Source: Schaalia odontolytica
GTDB taxonomy: Bacteria; Actinomycetota; Actinomycetes; Actinomycetales; Actinomycetaceae
Reading direction: 5' to 3'
Assembly: GCF_024584435.1 (NCBI RefSeq)
Contig: NZ_CP102197.1
Coordinates: forward strand, 2,046,001 to 2,110,000
DNA: 64,000 bases
Under the pieces are notes generated by a model. It made no database searches, had not been told where the DNA came from, and saw only the letters and a program-made list of their open reading frames with translations. Both the position numbers and the translations under genes were made by a program. How positions within the stretch are numbered: the first letter of the stretch is position 1; each line of letters opens with the position of its first letter. This document shows, one piece after another, positions 1 through 9,306 of this stretch.

Positions 1-96
1 GGAGGCCACCAGGAGTTTCTCGACACCCTCGAGGTCATCGAGCGCGTCACGCCCCGTCTGCTCTCCATCGTGTCCCAGGGCGGGCTCCGCTCCTAG
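1..96 (+). CDS. 3' end of an unidentified gene
   Basis: The first 31 codons in frame 1 read without interruption to a TAG at 94-96, so this is the C-terminal tail of a gene that begins before the window. The tail contains EFLDTLEVIERVTPRL and ends GGLRS. I do not recognise the family from so short a piece. Its stop overlaps the stop of the convergent gene: the palindrome CTAG at 93-96 supplies TAG to both strands. Confidence 0.55.
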   Translation, partial: GGHQEFLDTLEVIERVTPRLLSIVSQGGLRS

Positions 97-1433
97 TCCG
101 GAAGAGTCGCCCCGGCCTCGGTCAGCAGCGCCCGCACCTGCTCCTCAAGGCCCGAGGTGCCCCTGCCCACCGAGCGCAGCTGCCCGTCAGGCCCGGCCAG
201 GTAGTGCGTCGGCCACGCGGTTGCACCGTATGCCTGGAAGGCCTCCAGGTCCGGGTCCAGCGCCACCGGGTAGGTGATGCCCAGGCGGGACGCGGCGCCG
301 CTCACCACGGACGCGTCACGCTCGTGGGCCTGCTGCGGAGAGTGCACGCCGATCACGACGAGGCCAGCATCCTTGTACTTCTCGTAGATGCGCTCGATCT
401 CGGGAATCTCACGCGCGCAGTTCACGCACGAACTCGACCAAAAGTCGACGAGGGTCACGGTGCCGTGAGGCTCTCCCAGGGCGTTGAGCCATTCCGAGGC
501 GCCGATGGCCGGCAGATGCCCGCAATCCTTGCCGGATCCGCGAGCACACTGGGCGAAGTCCGTGCGCGCCTCCACCTGCGTCTCGGGCTCGCAGGAGCCG
601 TCCTCGCACGCTTGCCCGTCCTCGCCCTGCAGGGCCGCCGTGTAGTCCGGAATCATCCGCTGCAAGGCGGCGGGGGCGTCGGTTGCGATCCCCAGGGCGA
701 GCGCGATCATGGCGATGCCGGCGGCGATGCGCAGGGGGCGCTGGCGAGCCGACAGGAAGCGGGCGGCGACGCCGGAGCCGGCGAGCGCGACAATCAGCAG
801 GGGAGCGGACACGCCGATCGCGAAGGAGATGGCCAGGCCGACGATGCGCCACGTGATCTGGCCGGTGTTCGAGGCCACGATGATCGAGGTGAGGACGGGG
901 CCCGCGCAGGGCACGAACGCCGCCCCGAGCACCATGCCGAGGCCAAATCCGGCCGCGTCGGAGGAGACCCGTGGTGCCACGCGCGCGAAGGGCCGCTCCA
1001 ACACCTCCATCACCCGGGGAATGATCATGCCGATGCCGACCGCCGCGAGGAGGATGATGCCGGTCCAACGGATCAGGGTCTGGGGAAGGTGAAGCAGGGA
1101 GAGCAGCGCCGAGCCGGCCACCGTGATGAGCATGAAGGAGGTGACGAGGCCCGCGACGATCAGCAGGGGACGGCGGGGGGCGCGCTCGGCGGTCGAGGAG
1201 CCGCTTCGCCGAACGCTCTTTCCGCCCGGGCCACCCAGGCTCACGCCCGGAGCGACTCGGAAGAGCGCGGGATCCACGCCCCCGGCGCCGGAGGATCGGC
1301 TACCGGCCTTGGCCTCGGAACGCGTTGAATCCCCTCCGCCCGCGGCCCCGAGGAAGAGCGCGGGCAGGACGGGCAGGATGCACGGGGAGATGCCCGTGAT
1401 GAGGCCACCGAGAAGGCCGATCAAGAGGAACAT
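93..1433 (-). CDS. DipZ-like CcdA-thioredoxin fusion protein
   Basis: A 446-residue membrane protein predicted to carry reducing power across the membrane to extracytoplasmic thiols. The N-terminal CcdA-like part begins with a hydrophobic helix holding SPCILP (Cys18) and has the partner motif VPCAGP (Cys176), the two cysteines expected of CcdA/DsbD-type electron carriers. The C-terminal part is a TlpA-like thioredoxin fold with the active site SCVNCA (Cys336, Cys339). A Gly/Ser/Arg-rich insert of about 55 residues follows the first helix, and the linker before the thioredoxin domain carries four more cysteines. The ATG at 1433 is preceded at 6 nt by TAAGGT, so the transcript is probably leaderless. 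It may serve cytochrome c maturation or general disulfide reduction; the substrate cannot be read from the sequence. Confidence 0.88.
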   Translation of the reverse strand: MFLLIGLLGGLITGISPCILPVLPALFLGAAGGGDSTRSEAKAGSRSSGAGGVDPALFRVAPGVSLGGPGGKSVRRSGSSTAERAPRRPLLIVAGLVTSFMLITVAGSALLSLLHLPQTLIRWTGIILLAAVGIGMIIPRVMEVLERPFARVAPRVSSDAAGFGLGMVLGAAFVPCAGPVLTSIIVASNTGQITWRIVGLAISFAIGVSAPLLIVALAGSGVAARFLSARQRPLRIAAGIAMIALALGIATDAPAALQRMIPDYTAALQGEDGQACEDGSCEPETQVEARTDFAQCARGSGKDCGHLPAIGASEWLNALGEPHGTVTLVDFWSSSCVNCAREIPEIERIYEKYKDAGLVVIGVHSPQQAHERDASVVSGAASRLGITYPVALDPDLEAFQAYGATAWPTHYLAGPDGQLRSVGRGTSGLEEQVRALLTEAGATLPD

Positions 1434-1439
1434 AGGTGT

Positions 1440-1445
1440 ACCTTA
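1440..1445 (-). promoter_or_regulatory. -10 element of leaderless dipZ-like gene
   Basis: TAAGGT on the minus strand ends 6 nt before the ATG at 1433, and no Shine-Dalgarno sequence is visible. This is the spacing expected if transcription begins at the A of the start codon. Confidence 0.5.
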
Positions 1446-1509
1446 CCCAACGGGGCGCGCGAGCGCGCGGTGCGAGCGCAGATGGGGAGGGCGGCGCGGG
1501 CGGGGCACG

Positions 1510-2196
1510 TCACGCGGGGGCGAGGACCAGGTCCGCGCGTTCCTTCGTGCGGGCCACGAGCGACATGTTCGCCGCGTCCACCGTGCGCACCCAGTGCGCG
1601 GCATCGGAGCGTTCCCGGCCACAGCTGACGTGGCGCTCGATCAGGCGGGCGGCGAGCGTCTCGATGGGCGTGTCGATGTAGACGAGGAAGTCGATGAGCC
1701 CGCGCACGTCCGCCCACCCCGGTAGCTCCAAGCCCAGGTAGTTGCCCTCCGTGATGACGACGCCCCGGCGCTCGATGGGCAGCGAGGCGGCCACGGGCTC
1801 GTGTAGGTCGCGGCGATAGTCGGGGGCGAGCACGAGCGAGTCGGCGCGGCGCACGCGCCCCAGGAGGGCGACGTAGCCGCCGACGTCGAAGGTGTCGGGT
1901 GCGCCCTTGTGGTCCGCCAGGCCTCGGGCGGCCAGCAGGGCGTTCGACATGTGGAAGCCATCCATGGGGGCCAGGCCCGCGACGGGTACGCCGACTCGGG
2001 GCAGGATGCGCCTAAGCTCCGCGGCGATCGTGGTCTTGCCTGTGCCGGGCGGGCCCGTCAGCCCCAGGACGCGCACCTGCTCACCCGAGTCCAGGCGGCG
2101 GGCCAGCTCCTCGGCGATGCGCGCGGCGATCTGGGAGGCCGGGGTGCTCCCGGCCCCCGACTCCCGCCCGCCCGGGTCGACCGCCCGCCCGTTCAT
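1510..2196 (-). CDS. P-loop nucleoside/nucleotide kinase family protein
   Basis: A 228-residue protein of the uridine kinase/pantothenate kinase-like P-loop group (FrcK/YggC-type) that probably phosphorylates a small hydroxylated metabolite. The Walker A motif GPPGTGKTT lies near the N-terminus. A PMDGFHM segment matches the substrate-binding DGFH motif of this group, and EGNYL follows in the middle. I start at the ATG at 2196 because it forms an ATGA overlap with the stop of the upstream phosphoribosyltransferase. A longer frame would run 20 codons into that gene. Coupling to a phosphoribosyltransferase suggests a nucleoside or nucleobase salvage role, but the substrate is unknown. Confidence 0.8.
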   Translation of the reverse strand: MNGRAVDPGGRESGAGSTPASQIAARIAEELARRLDSGEQVRVLGLTGPPGTGKTTIAAELRRILPRVGVPVAGLAPMDGFHMSNALLAARGLADHKGAPDTFDVGGYVALLGRVRRADSLVLAPDYRRDLHEPVAASLPIERRGVVITEGNYLGLELPGWADVRGLIDFLVYIDTPIETLAARLIERHVSCGRERSDAAHWVRTVDAANMSLVARTKERADLVLAPA

Positions 2197-2726
2197 GGCC
2201 GGATGACGGGCAGCGTCGACCAGGGGAAGTTGATCCAGCTGGAGGTGTGCGCCCACACGTAGTCGGGATCGATGATGGACACGGGCTTCTTGTAGATCAC
2301 CGCGCTGCGCGCCTCCACGCGCACGGCGGAAGAGCCGTCAAGGGAGAGGCCGTGCTCGTCGATGAGGTCCATGACCATCTTCAGCGTCTTGCCCGAGTCG
2401 GCGACATCGTCAACGACCAGAACCTTCTTGCCGTCCATCGCCGAGACGTCCATGAGCGGGGGCAGGAGGACGGGTTCCGACAGGGTCTCGCCGATGCCGG
2501 AGTAGAACTCCACGTTCATGGTGCCGATCGCCTTGACATCCAACGCGTAGGCGATGGCTCCGGCGGGGATGAGGCCACCGCGCGCGATGGCGACGATCAG
2601 GTCCGGGACCCACCCGGAGTCAACGATCTGCTGGGTGAGTTCCCGAGAAGCGTCGCCAAAGCCCTGCCAGGTGAGGACTTCGCGGTCGGCGGCGGTGCTG
2701 GCGTCGGGGCTGGCGGTGGTTCCCAT
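2193..2726 (-). CDS. Purine-type phosphoribosyltransferase
   Basis: A 177-residue type I phosphoribosyltransferase, expected to join a nucleobase to PRPP in salvage. The PRPP-binding signature VLVVDDVADSGKTL is intact. The N-terminal PDLIVAIARGGLIPAG and the late DYVWAHTSSWINFPW segments resemble xanthine/hypoxanthine-guanine enzymes of the Gpt-like group. The ATG at 2726 is chosen because GAGAAGGAAGAC lies just upstream; frames reaching 2828 have no comparable site. It overlaps the following kinase gene by ATGA, so the two are co-translated. The exact base (xanthine, guanine or hypoxanthine) cannot be decided here. Confidence 0.85.
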   Translation of the reverse strand: MGTTASPDASTAADREVLTWQGFGDASRELTQQIVDSGWVPDLIVAIARGGLIPAGAIAYALDVKAIGTMNVEFYSGIGETLSEPVLLPPLMDVSAMDGKKVLVVDDVADSGKTLKMVMDLIDEHGLSLDGSSAVRVEARSAVIYKKPVSIIDPDYVWAHTSSWINFPWSTLPVIRP

Positions 2727-2824
2727 GTCTTCCTTCTCTCGAGGGGTGATGTCCTTAAGGGTATCGCCCGCGAGTGGGTCCGTGCTCGCCGCGCGCCGGA
2801 GTCCGCGGCTGCTCGGCCTGCCCC

Positions 2825-3334
2825 TCACCGCCGCGCGCGAAGCGACGCGAGCTCGCGCTCGTAGGCGCCGCCGGGCGAGGCGGCAACCCCGTGCCTGCGC
2901 CAGGTGAGTATCCGAGACGCGTCAAAGCTGCGCGAGCAGACCCCGCAGGAGGACACTCGGCGAGGGGCGCGGTACAGGCGCCGCGTCGCGCCGCAGCGCG
3001 GGCAGGTTCCCACCCAGGGGGCGTCGGGGGCCGGCAGGGAGGAAGGCAGGCGCGCCGAGTCGGGAGCCCCGAGGGAGCGTGCCGCGCGCCGCCACGCGGC
3101 GTCGTGTCCGTGGGCGGGACCGACGAGGGCGTGGGCAATCTCGTGGAGAATGACCGCCCGAACCGTGTCCGCATCGTAGAGGTCGGTGAGCGGACCCGAC
3201 AGGCTGATCGTGCGCGTTGCGTGCGTGCACACCCCGGCCCGTCGCCTGGCGTGATCGAAGCGGAAACGCCAGTCGAACAGGCCCGACGCGTCCATGAGGG
3301 AGCGCGCGAGGTCGCGCGCCTCCGGCCGCCTCAT
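2825..3334 (-). CDS. SprT-like zinc metalloprotein
   Basis: A 169-residue SprT-like protein. The zinc-protease signature HEIAHA is followed by a further histidine in GPAHGHDAAW. A C-terminal zinc ribbon is visible with the cysteine pairs TCPRCG and SCGVC. Eukaryotic SPRTN relatives degrade DNA-protein crosslinks; the bacterial role is less certain. The ATG at 3334 overlaps the hrpA stop as ATGA, so translation is coupled to the helicase. The longer frame upstream lies wholly inside hrpA and is unlikely. Confidence 0.8.
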   Translation of the reverse strand: MRRPEARDLARSLMDASGLFDWRFRFDHARRRAGVCTHATRTISLSGPLTDLYDADTVRAVILHEIAHALVGPAHGHDAAWRRAARSLGAPDSARLPSSLPAPDAPWVGTCPRCGATRRLYRAPRRVSSCGVCSRSFDASRILTWRRHGVAASPGGAYERELASLRARR

Positions 3335-6300
3335 CGCGCGCCCGCCAGGACGCCGAGAAGACGCTTCATGGAGACCTTGTTCGGGGTGCCCAGCGTCTGG
3401 GCGAACATCGACACCCGCAGCTCCTCGGCCATCCACCTCGCCTCGGTGAGCGCCCGGGCGGTCGCGGCGTCGTAGGGCCTGCGCTCCGCCTCCGCGCGGG
3501 CGTTCTCGATCTCCTCCTCGGCCCCGAGGATGCGCTCCATGTCCTCCAGGTCACGGCCCAGCGCCCCCGGGGAGGAGGCGGCCCGCTCGATGCGCACCGC
3601 GCCGGCGCGCAGGTACCTGGCCAGGTGCGGCAGGGCGAAGGCCGGCGTGGCGGAGACGAAGCCCTCGGAAAGGAGGGAACGCCCGTGGCGCGCCACGTCG
3701 CTCACGGTCCTGGCCAGCGACGCCTGCGGGTGGGAGCGCACGGCGGCCTCCGCCTCGGCGCTGGCCTCCAGGGCGCGCACGACATGCGAGAGGATCTGGT
3801 AGACGCGGTCCTCGTGCGTCTCGCGCGCGGCCGCCACGAGGGTCTCGAAAGCCTCGGGGTCGCGCACGTCGGCAGGCGTGCTCAGCTCGTCCACGAGAGA
3901 GCGGGCCGAGGCCAGCTGCGCGTCGGCGACGAGGGCGGACGTGTCCGGGTAGGGGGAGGCCGCCAGCATGAGGGCCTCGCGGCCCGTCCAGCGAGTCGTC
4001 ACGCGGGTGGTCGCCAGGGCGATGCGGGAGAGCAGCAGGTGAGCGAGGCCGACGCGGTGCTCGCGGTCGGCCTCGGCGGCGCTGGCCATGACGCGCACGC
4101 CGACGCCCGGCGAGGCCGCGCTTCCCTGCGGCACCAGGGCGGGGAAGGCCCGCAGGGTCATCGTGCCCGAGGCCTGCGTGATCGAGCGCGGCAGCGTCGG
4201 CATCTCGGTGATGCCGTCGGCGTGGAAGGCCGGATCCGGCGCGGGGGCCGAGGCCCGGGCGTGCCCGGATGGGCGCGCCCGCGTCCCAGCCGCGTCCTTC
4301 GCGCCGCCCGGGGTGGGGGACGTTTCCCCACCGCGCGCGGCGTCCGCCTCGCCGCGTCGGCGCTTGTTTCTGCCGCGCGCCTGCTTCTCGCCGGCCTCCT
4401 CGAGGGCCGCGCGCACGGCCGTGCGCACCGCCTTGTTGGCTGCGCCCGCGAGGGATCGCTGCAGGTAGGCAAGGTCCTTGCCGGCCCCCAGCTCCTTCCC
4501 GGAGGCGTCGGTGACGACGAAGGTCATGCGCAGGTGGTCGGGCAGGTGGGCGCGCGCGTGTGCCAGGTCCGCCTCGCCGAGGTCCACGCCGCGCAGGACG
4601 CGCACCGCGTGGGCGAGGGCCTCCAGGATGGGCCCCTCGGTGAGGGGGCGGGACGCGGGGGCCGCCGGGGCGGTCGTCTGCGCGGCCTGCCGGGCGGGCA
4701 CCCGCTCCCCGGAGTCCTTCCGCGCGGCCTTCGCGGGGGAGTTGCGGGTCGAGAGGCGGCCCGACGTCGCGCCCCACGCGGCCAGGCGCCCCATCGCCGC
4801 ATCCAGGCTCAAAGGGTCGGGTTCGTCGCTCGCGGTATCCTTCTCGCCTCGCGCGGACGTGCCCGCCGAGGCGGGCGCTGCCTCGACCGGCTCTCCGCCC
4901 GCCTCCTCGATCCACCGCGCCACCGACGCTGCCACGTCCGGCGCGGGTGCCAGCAGGCGACGCACGCCCTTGGGCAGGGCGCGGATCGCCTCGGTCAGCA
5001 GCTCCTCGCGCATGCCCGGCACCAGCCAATCCGTGCCCTTATCGCTCACGCGCTCAAGCACCTCGATCGGGATGCGCATCGACACGCCGTCGCGCGGGCT
5101 GCCCGGCGCGAACTCGTAGCTCAGGGCCAGGGACAGCTCGCCGCACTGCCAGTGGTCCGGGAAGCCCTCGCCGGAGGTCGCCTCGCGCGGCATCAGCAGT
5201 GATGCGGGATAGATCAGCAGATCCGGGCGCTCCCGGCGCTCATCCTTCCACCAGCGGTTGAACGCCGCCGCGCTCGTGACGTGCTCGGGGATCAGGTCGT
5301 CGAAGAAACGGAAGCGCGCCTGCTCGTCCGCCACGAGGCCGTGGGTGCGGCTGCGGCGCTCAACCTCGCGCGCCTGCTCCACCAGGGCCTCGTTTCGGCG
5401 CTGAAAACCGTGACGCTCCCTCCACTGGCCATCCACCAGGGCGTTGCGGATGAACATCTCACGGGCCAGCTCCCGCGCGGTTCGCCCCTCGCGCACCGCC
5501 GCCAGCTCCTCGAAGTGACGCGGCTCAAACGTCCCCGACGAGAGGGCATCCTTCGACGCCGACACCAAGCCCGCCGCCAACGCCTCCAGCGACCCCGCGC
5601 GCGGAGCGTGAGAGCGGGAGGCGGCCACGGCCTCGTCGATGATCGTCTCACCCAGGCGCCCCAGCAGAACCTCGCGGTCCGCCGCGAGCGTCAGCCCGTA
5701 GAGGGTCACCCGCTCGCGGACCATCGCCGCCCCCTTCGCAACCGACCAGAACGGTTCCGAATACGAGCGCTTGACAAGCCCGCGCGCCGCCGGTTCCACC
5801 CACTCCGGGCGGATGCGGGCCACCGTACGGGCGAACAGGCGCGAGGTCTCCACCAGCTCCGCCGTCATCACCCAGGCGGGATGGCCGCTCACGCCCGAAC
5901 CCGGCCATATCGTGAAGTGGGTGCCGCGCGCGCCCTCGTAGTCGCGCTTCGTCTCATCCCACGACCCCAGGTAGGACAGCAGACCCACCAGGAGGGAGCG
6001 GTGCACCTGGTCCGCGTCCACGCTGGCGCTGCCCTGCCCGTACGCCAGGACCGCGCGCACGGCCGCATCCTGGGTGCCGCCGAAGCGGGCCGCCTCCACG
6101 ACGTCCGCGGCCGAAGGCTCTCCCACCGGACCCGCACTCATCCCCAGGGCCCTGGCCATCTGCCGCAGCTGACCCGCCACGTCGCGCCACTCCCGCCACC
6201 GCAGGTAGTGGAAGAACTCCGCCCGACACAGGCGACGGAATGCCGCCCCCGACAGATCGCGCGCCTGCACCGCCAGGTAGCGCCACAGGTTCAGGTAGGT

Positions 6301-8208
6301 GATGAAGTCCGAGTGTGGATCCGCCAGGCGCGCGTGCGAGGCGTCCGCCGCACCCTGGTGCTCCGCCGGGCGCTCGCGCACATCCTGGATCGACAGGGCC
6401 GCGACGATGACCAGCACCTCCGACGCGCAGCCCAGACGCTGGGCCTCCAGCAGCATGCGCCCCAGACGAGGGTCGATCGGGAGACGCGCCAAGTCCCTCC
6501 CCACCGGCGTCAGCCGGTAATGCGACGAGGCGCGGTCCGCGAGCGCGTCCCCCCGCCCCTCGGGCGCCCCGCGGCCACGAGGGTTGCCGCGCTCGTTCGC
6601 CGAGAGCGCCCCGATCTCCACGAGCAGGGCGATGCCGTCGCGCACCGACCGCGGATCGGGCGCGTCCAGGAAAGGGAAGTCCTCCACGGCTCCCAGCCCC
6701 AGGGACGCCATCTGCAAGATGACGGCCGCCAGGGAGGTGCGCAGGATCTCCGGCTCGGTGAAGCGCGGGCGGGACAGGTAGTCCGCCTGCGAATACAGGC
6801 GGATGGCCACGCCCTCGGCGACGCGCCCGCAGCGGCCCGCGCGCTGGTTCGCGCTCGCCCGGCTGACCGGCTCGATCGGGAGGCGCTGGACCTTCGTCTT
6901 GTTCGAATACCTCGAGATGCGTGCCAACCCCGGGTCGATCACGTAGCGGATGCCCGGGACCGTCAGCGACGTTTCCGCAACGTTCGTGGCCAGCACGACC
7001 CGCCGCAGCCGGTGAGGCTCGAACACGCGGTGCTGCTCGGCGGCCGTCAGGCGCGCATACAGCGGCAGGATCTCGATGTCCCCCGGGCGGGCGCCCTTAT
7101 CGTCGCCCGCGCGCCGACCCCGCCCCTTCAGGTGATCGAGGAGCGCCGCCTCCGTCTCGCGGATGTCGCGCTCGCCCGGCAGGAAGACCAGGATGTCCCC
7201 GTCGCCCTCCGCGCTCAGCTCATCCACCGCGTGACAGATCGCGGTCTCCACGTCGATGTCCTCGCCCATGCCGTAGCCCAGCGTCGCCAGCTCGTCGTCC
7301 GGGTCCTCCAAAACCAGCTGGAGGGGGCCGGCCTCGGTGACATCGGTGGTCTCGACGGTCTCGTTCTTCGTAGCTGAGGAGGCCTCGGACGTGTACGACG
7401 AGGGCGCCTGGGGGCCGAGGGGCCGGTAGCGCACCTCCACCGGATAGGTGCGGCCCGACACTTCGATCACGGGCGCGGGCTCGACCAGGCGGCCCCGGCC
7501 GGGCTCCCCCTCCCACGTGCCGAAATGCCGGGCGAAACGATCCGAATCGATCGTGGCGGAGGTGATGATGACCTTGAGGTCCGGGCGTGCGGGCAGCAGG
7601 CGAGCCACGTACCCCAGGATGAAGTCGATATTGAGGCTACGTTCGTGGGCCTCGTCGATGATGAGAGTGTCGTATCGGCGCAGCATCGGATCCGACTGAA
7701 TCTCCGCCAGCAAGATGCCGTCCGTCATGAGCTTCACGAGGGTCGTGGGACCCACCTCGTCCGTGAAACGCACCTGATAGCCCACGACCTGCCCCGGGTC
7801 GCGGCCCACCGACTGGCCGAGCTCGTGCGCAATGCGGTCCGCCACCGAGCGCGCAGCCAAACGACGCGGCTGCGTGTGCCCGATCATCCCGGCGACCCCG
7901 CGCCCCAGCTGCATGCAGATCTTGGGCAGCTGCGTCGTCTTACCCGACCCCGTCTCACCCGACACGATGATCACCTGGTGGTCGGCCAGAGCAGCGGCAA
8001 TGTCATCCCGCCTGGCGCTCACGGGCAGGTCCGGGAAGGAAATCAGGGGAATCGCGGCGGCCCGCTGCGCCAGCTGCTCCGGAGAAAAGGGAATGAATGG
8101 GCGAGCGACGGCCCTCGAGGGGCGCCCGCGGCGTGCCCCGGCGCGGTCTGCGGCGCGACGTGCGCCCGGCGTGCGAGAAGGCGGCGTTCGGGGACGAGAG
8201 TCAGGCAT
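3331..8208 (-). CDS. hrpA: ATP-dependent RNA helicase HrpA
   Basis: A very large DEAH-box helicase of about 1,625 residues. The N-terminal core shows Walker A GETGSGKTTQ, the DEAH box in IIDEAHERSLN, SAT in ITSATID, and motif VI QRAGRCGR. These are followed by the helicase-associated domains and a long C-terminal DUF3418-type region typical of HrpA. A charged low-complexity stretch (around 4250-4400 on the DNA) interrupts the C-terminal half. Bacterial HrpA acts in mRNA processing and stalled-ribosome rescue. The start is uncertain. I use the ATG at 8208, which has TACACT 9 nt upstream. A GTG at 8259 would give a GTGA overlap with the upstream gene and 17 more residues. It is followed by sprT-like in an apparent operon. 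Confidence 0.93.
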   Translation of the reverse strand: MPDSRPRTPPSRTPGARRAADRAGARRGRPSRAVARPFIPFSPEQLAQRAAAIPLISFPDLPVSARRDDIAAALADHQVIIVSGETGSGKTTQLPKICMQLGRGVAGMIGHTQPRRLAARSVADRIAHELGQSVGRDPGQVVGYQVRFTDEVGPTTLVKLMTDGILLAEIQSDPMLRRYDTLIIDEAHERSLNIDFILGYVARLLPARPDLKVIITSATIDSDRFARHFGTWEGEPGRGRLVEPAPVIEVSGRTYPVEVRYRPLGPQAPSSYTSEASSATKNETVETTDVTEAGPLQLVLEDPDDELATLGYGMGEDIDVETAICHAVDELSAEGDGDILVFLPGERDIRETEAALLDHLKGRGRRAGDDKGARPGDIEILPLYARLTAAEQHRVFEPHRLRRVVLATNVAETSLTVPGIRYVIDPGLARISRYSNKTKVQRLPIEPVSRASANQRAGRCGRVAEGVAIRLYSQADYLSRPRFTEPEILRTSLAAVILQMASLGLGAVEDFPFLDAPDPRSVRDGIALLVEIGALSANERGNPRGRGAPEGRGDALADRASSHYRLTPVGRDLARLPIDPRLGRMLLEAQRLGCASEVLVIVAALSIQDVRERPAEHQGAADASHARLADPHSDFITYLNLWRYLAVQARDLSGAAFRRLCRAEFFHYLRWREWRDVAGQLRQMARALGMSAGPVGEPSAADVVEAARFGGTQDAAVRAVLAYGQGSASVDADQVHRSLLVGLLSYLGSWDETKRDYEGARGTHFTIWPGSGVSGHPAWVMTAELVETSRLFARTVARIRPEWVEPAARGLVKRSYSEPFWSVAKGAAMVRERVTLYGLTLAADREVLLGRLGETIIDEAVAASRSHAPRAGSLEALAAGLVSASKDALSSGTFEPRHFEELAAVREGRTARELAREMFIRNALVDGQWRERHGFQRRNEALVEQAREVERRSRTHGLVADEQARFRFFDDLIPEHVTSAAAFNRWWKDERRERPDLLIYPASLLMPREATSGEGFPDHWQCGELSLALSYEFAPGSPRDGVSMRIPIEVLERVSDKGTDWLVPGMREELLTEAIRALPKGVRRLLAPAPDVAASVARWIEEAGGEPVEAAPASAGTSARGEKDTASDEPDPLSLDAAMGRLAAWGATSGRLSTRNSPAKAARKDSGERVPARQAAQTTAPAAPASRPLTEGPILEALAHAVRVLRGVDLGEADLAHARAHLPDHLRMTFVVTDASGKELGAGKDLAYLQRSLAGAANKAVRTAVRAALEEAGEKQARGRNKRRRGEADAARGGETSPTPGGAKDAAGTRARPSGHARASAPAPDPAFHADGITEMPTLPRSITQASGTMTLRAFPALVPQGSAASPGVGVRVMASAAEADREHRVGLAHLLLSRIALATTRVTTRWTGREALMLAASPYPDTSALVADAQLASARSLVDELSTPADVRDPEAFETLVAAARETHEDRVYQILSHVVRALEASAEAEAAVRSHPQASLARTVSDVARHGRSLLSEGFVSATPAFALPHLARYLRAGAVRIERAASSPGALGRDLEDMERILGAEEEIENARAEAERRPYDAATARALTEARWMAEELRVSMFAQTLGTPNKVSMKRLLGVLAGAR

Positions 8209-8255
8209 GATGCGGCCAGTGTAGTCGCTCGGACCAAGGTGGGGCCGACCGGCAC

Positions 8256-9233
8256 TCACGCCGAGGCCGAGACTGGCCCGGCAGGAAGGTCCTCATCGAA
8301 GCGTGTGCGCGGCTCCCCGAGATCCAGCGCGATCAGGTCCCGCGCCAGCGCGTCGATCTCATCGCCGTCGTGGATCAGATCACGCCACGATGGTCGAATC
8401 GCCTCAACCCCGAAGAACGCCCCACCCAGCTGCCCGTAGATCGCGGCGTTCGTGTCCGCATCCCCGCCCAGGTTTGCCAGGGCCAGGACGGCCTCGTCGA
8501 AGGAGGAGAAATCGAGGAGGCCGTGGACCGCCAGGCGCAGCCCGTCGATGACGTACCCGCTGGTCGAGGCCTCCCACGAGGCGCGGGTCGCCGGGTCTGC
8601 GCTGATGACTCGAGCGGCGACGTCGTCGAAGGCGGATCCGGTCGACGCCCACGCGACATCGACGATTCGGTCGGGTTCCCACCCCAGGAGAGCACCCACG
8701 AGCAGGGCGGCGAACACCTCGGTGGCGGCCTCGGCCTCAACCGAGTAGTGGGTCTCCCGAGCGCTCAGGCCAGCGGTGGCCACGATCTCACGCGAATCGC
8801 GCGAGGGGAAGCCCGCGATCACCACGGGAGCGAGACGCATGATCGAGCCATTCCCGGCGCTGGCGGAGCGCGGGGCTCCCCTGGGCACGCGGCGCTCGCG
8901 GTCAAAGGCATCAAGCGCGCGGCTCACCTGGTTCCCAATGTCGAAGCACCGCCCCGTCGACGAGCGGTAGCCCTTGCGGCGCCACCGCTCGTAGCGCTCC
9001 ATCACGTCGATGGAGTCGTAGCGCCCCTGTGCCAGCAGCGAATCCGCCAGGCACAGCGCCATCGACGTGTCGTCGGTCCACTGGCCGGGTTCGAGGCCGA
9101 AGACGCCTCCCCCAACCATGTCCGTGATCGGGCAGAGGGTATCGGCCGACTGAAACTCGTTCGTGGTGCCCAGCGCGTCGCCGACCGCCAGGCCGACCAT
9201 CGCGCCGCGCGCGCGAGACAGAAGAGAGATCAT
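8256..9233 (-). CDS. ADP-ribosylglycohydrolase family protein
   Basis: A 325-residue member of the ADP-ribosyl-dinitrogen-reductase-glycohydrolase (DraG/ARH) family, which removes ADP-ribose from proteins or small molecules using two divalent metals. Metal-ligand motifs are visible in order: GLAVGDALG near the N-terminus, QWTDDTSMAL, GNGSIMRLAP, and the C-terminal GGDADTNAAI. The ATG at 9233 sits directly before the conserved RARGAMVGLAVGDALG start of the domain. The open frame reaching 9428 adds 65 low-complexity residues and is rejected. CACACT lies 6 nt upstream, so the mRNA may be leaderless. No partner ADP-ribosyltransferase is visible nearby. Confidence 0.9.
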   Translation of the reverse strand: MISLLSRARGAMVGLAVGDALGTTNEFQSADTLCPITDMVGGGVFGLEPGQWTDDTSMALCLADSLLAQGRYDSIDVMERYERWRRKGYRSSTGRCFDIGNQVSRALDAFDRERRVPRGAPRSASAGNGSIMRLAPVVIAGFPSRDSREIVATAGLSARETHYSVEAEAATEVFAALLVGALLGWEPDRIVDVAWASTGSAFDDVAARVISADPATRASWEASTSGYVIDGLRLAVHGLLDFSSFDEAVLALANLGGDADTNAAIYGQLGGAFFGVEAIRPSWRDLIHDGDEIDALARDLIALDLGEPRTRFDEDLPAGPVSASA

Positions 9234-9306
9234 GCTCACAGTGTGACACGCCCGCGCCTCGAATGGGCGCAGGCGCCGCGCGCGGCCAGGTCGGTGCTTC
9301 AGGCGG

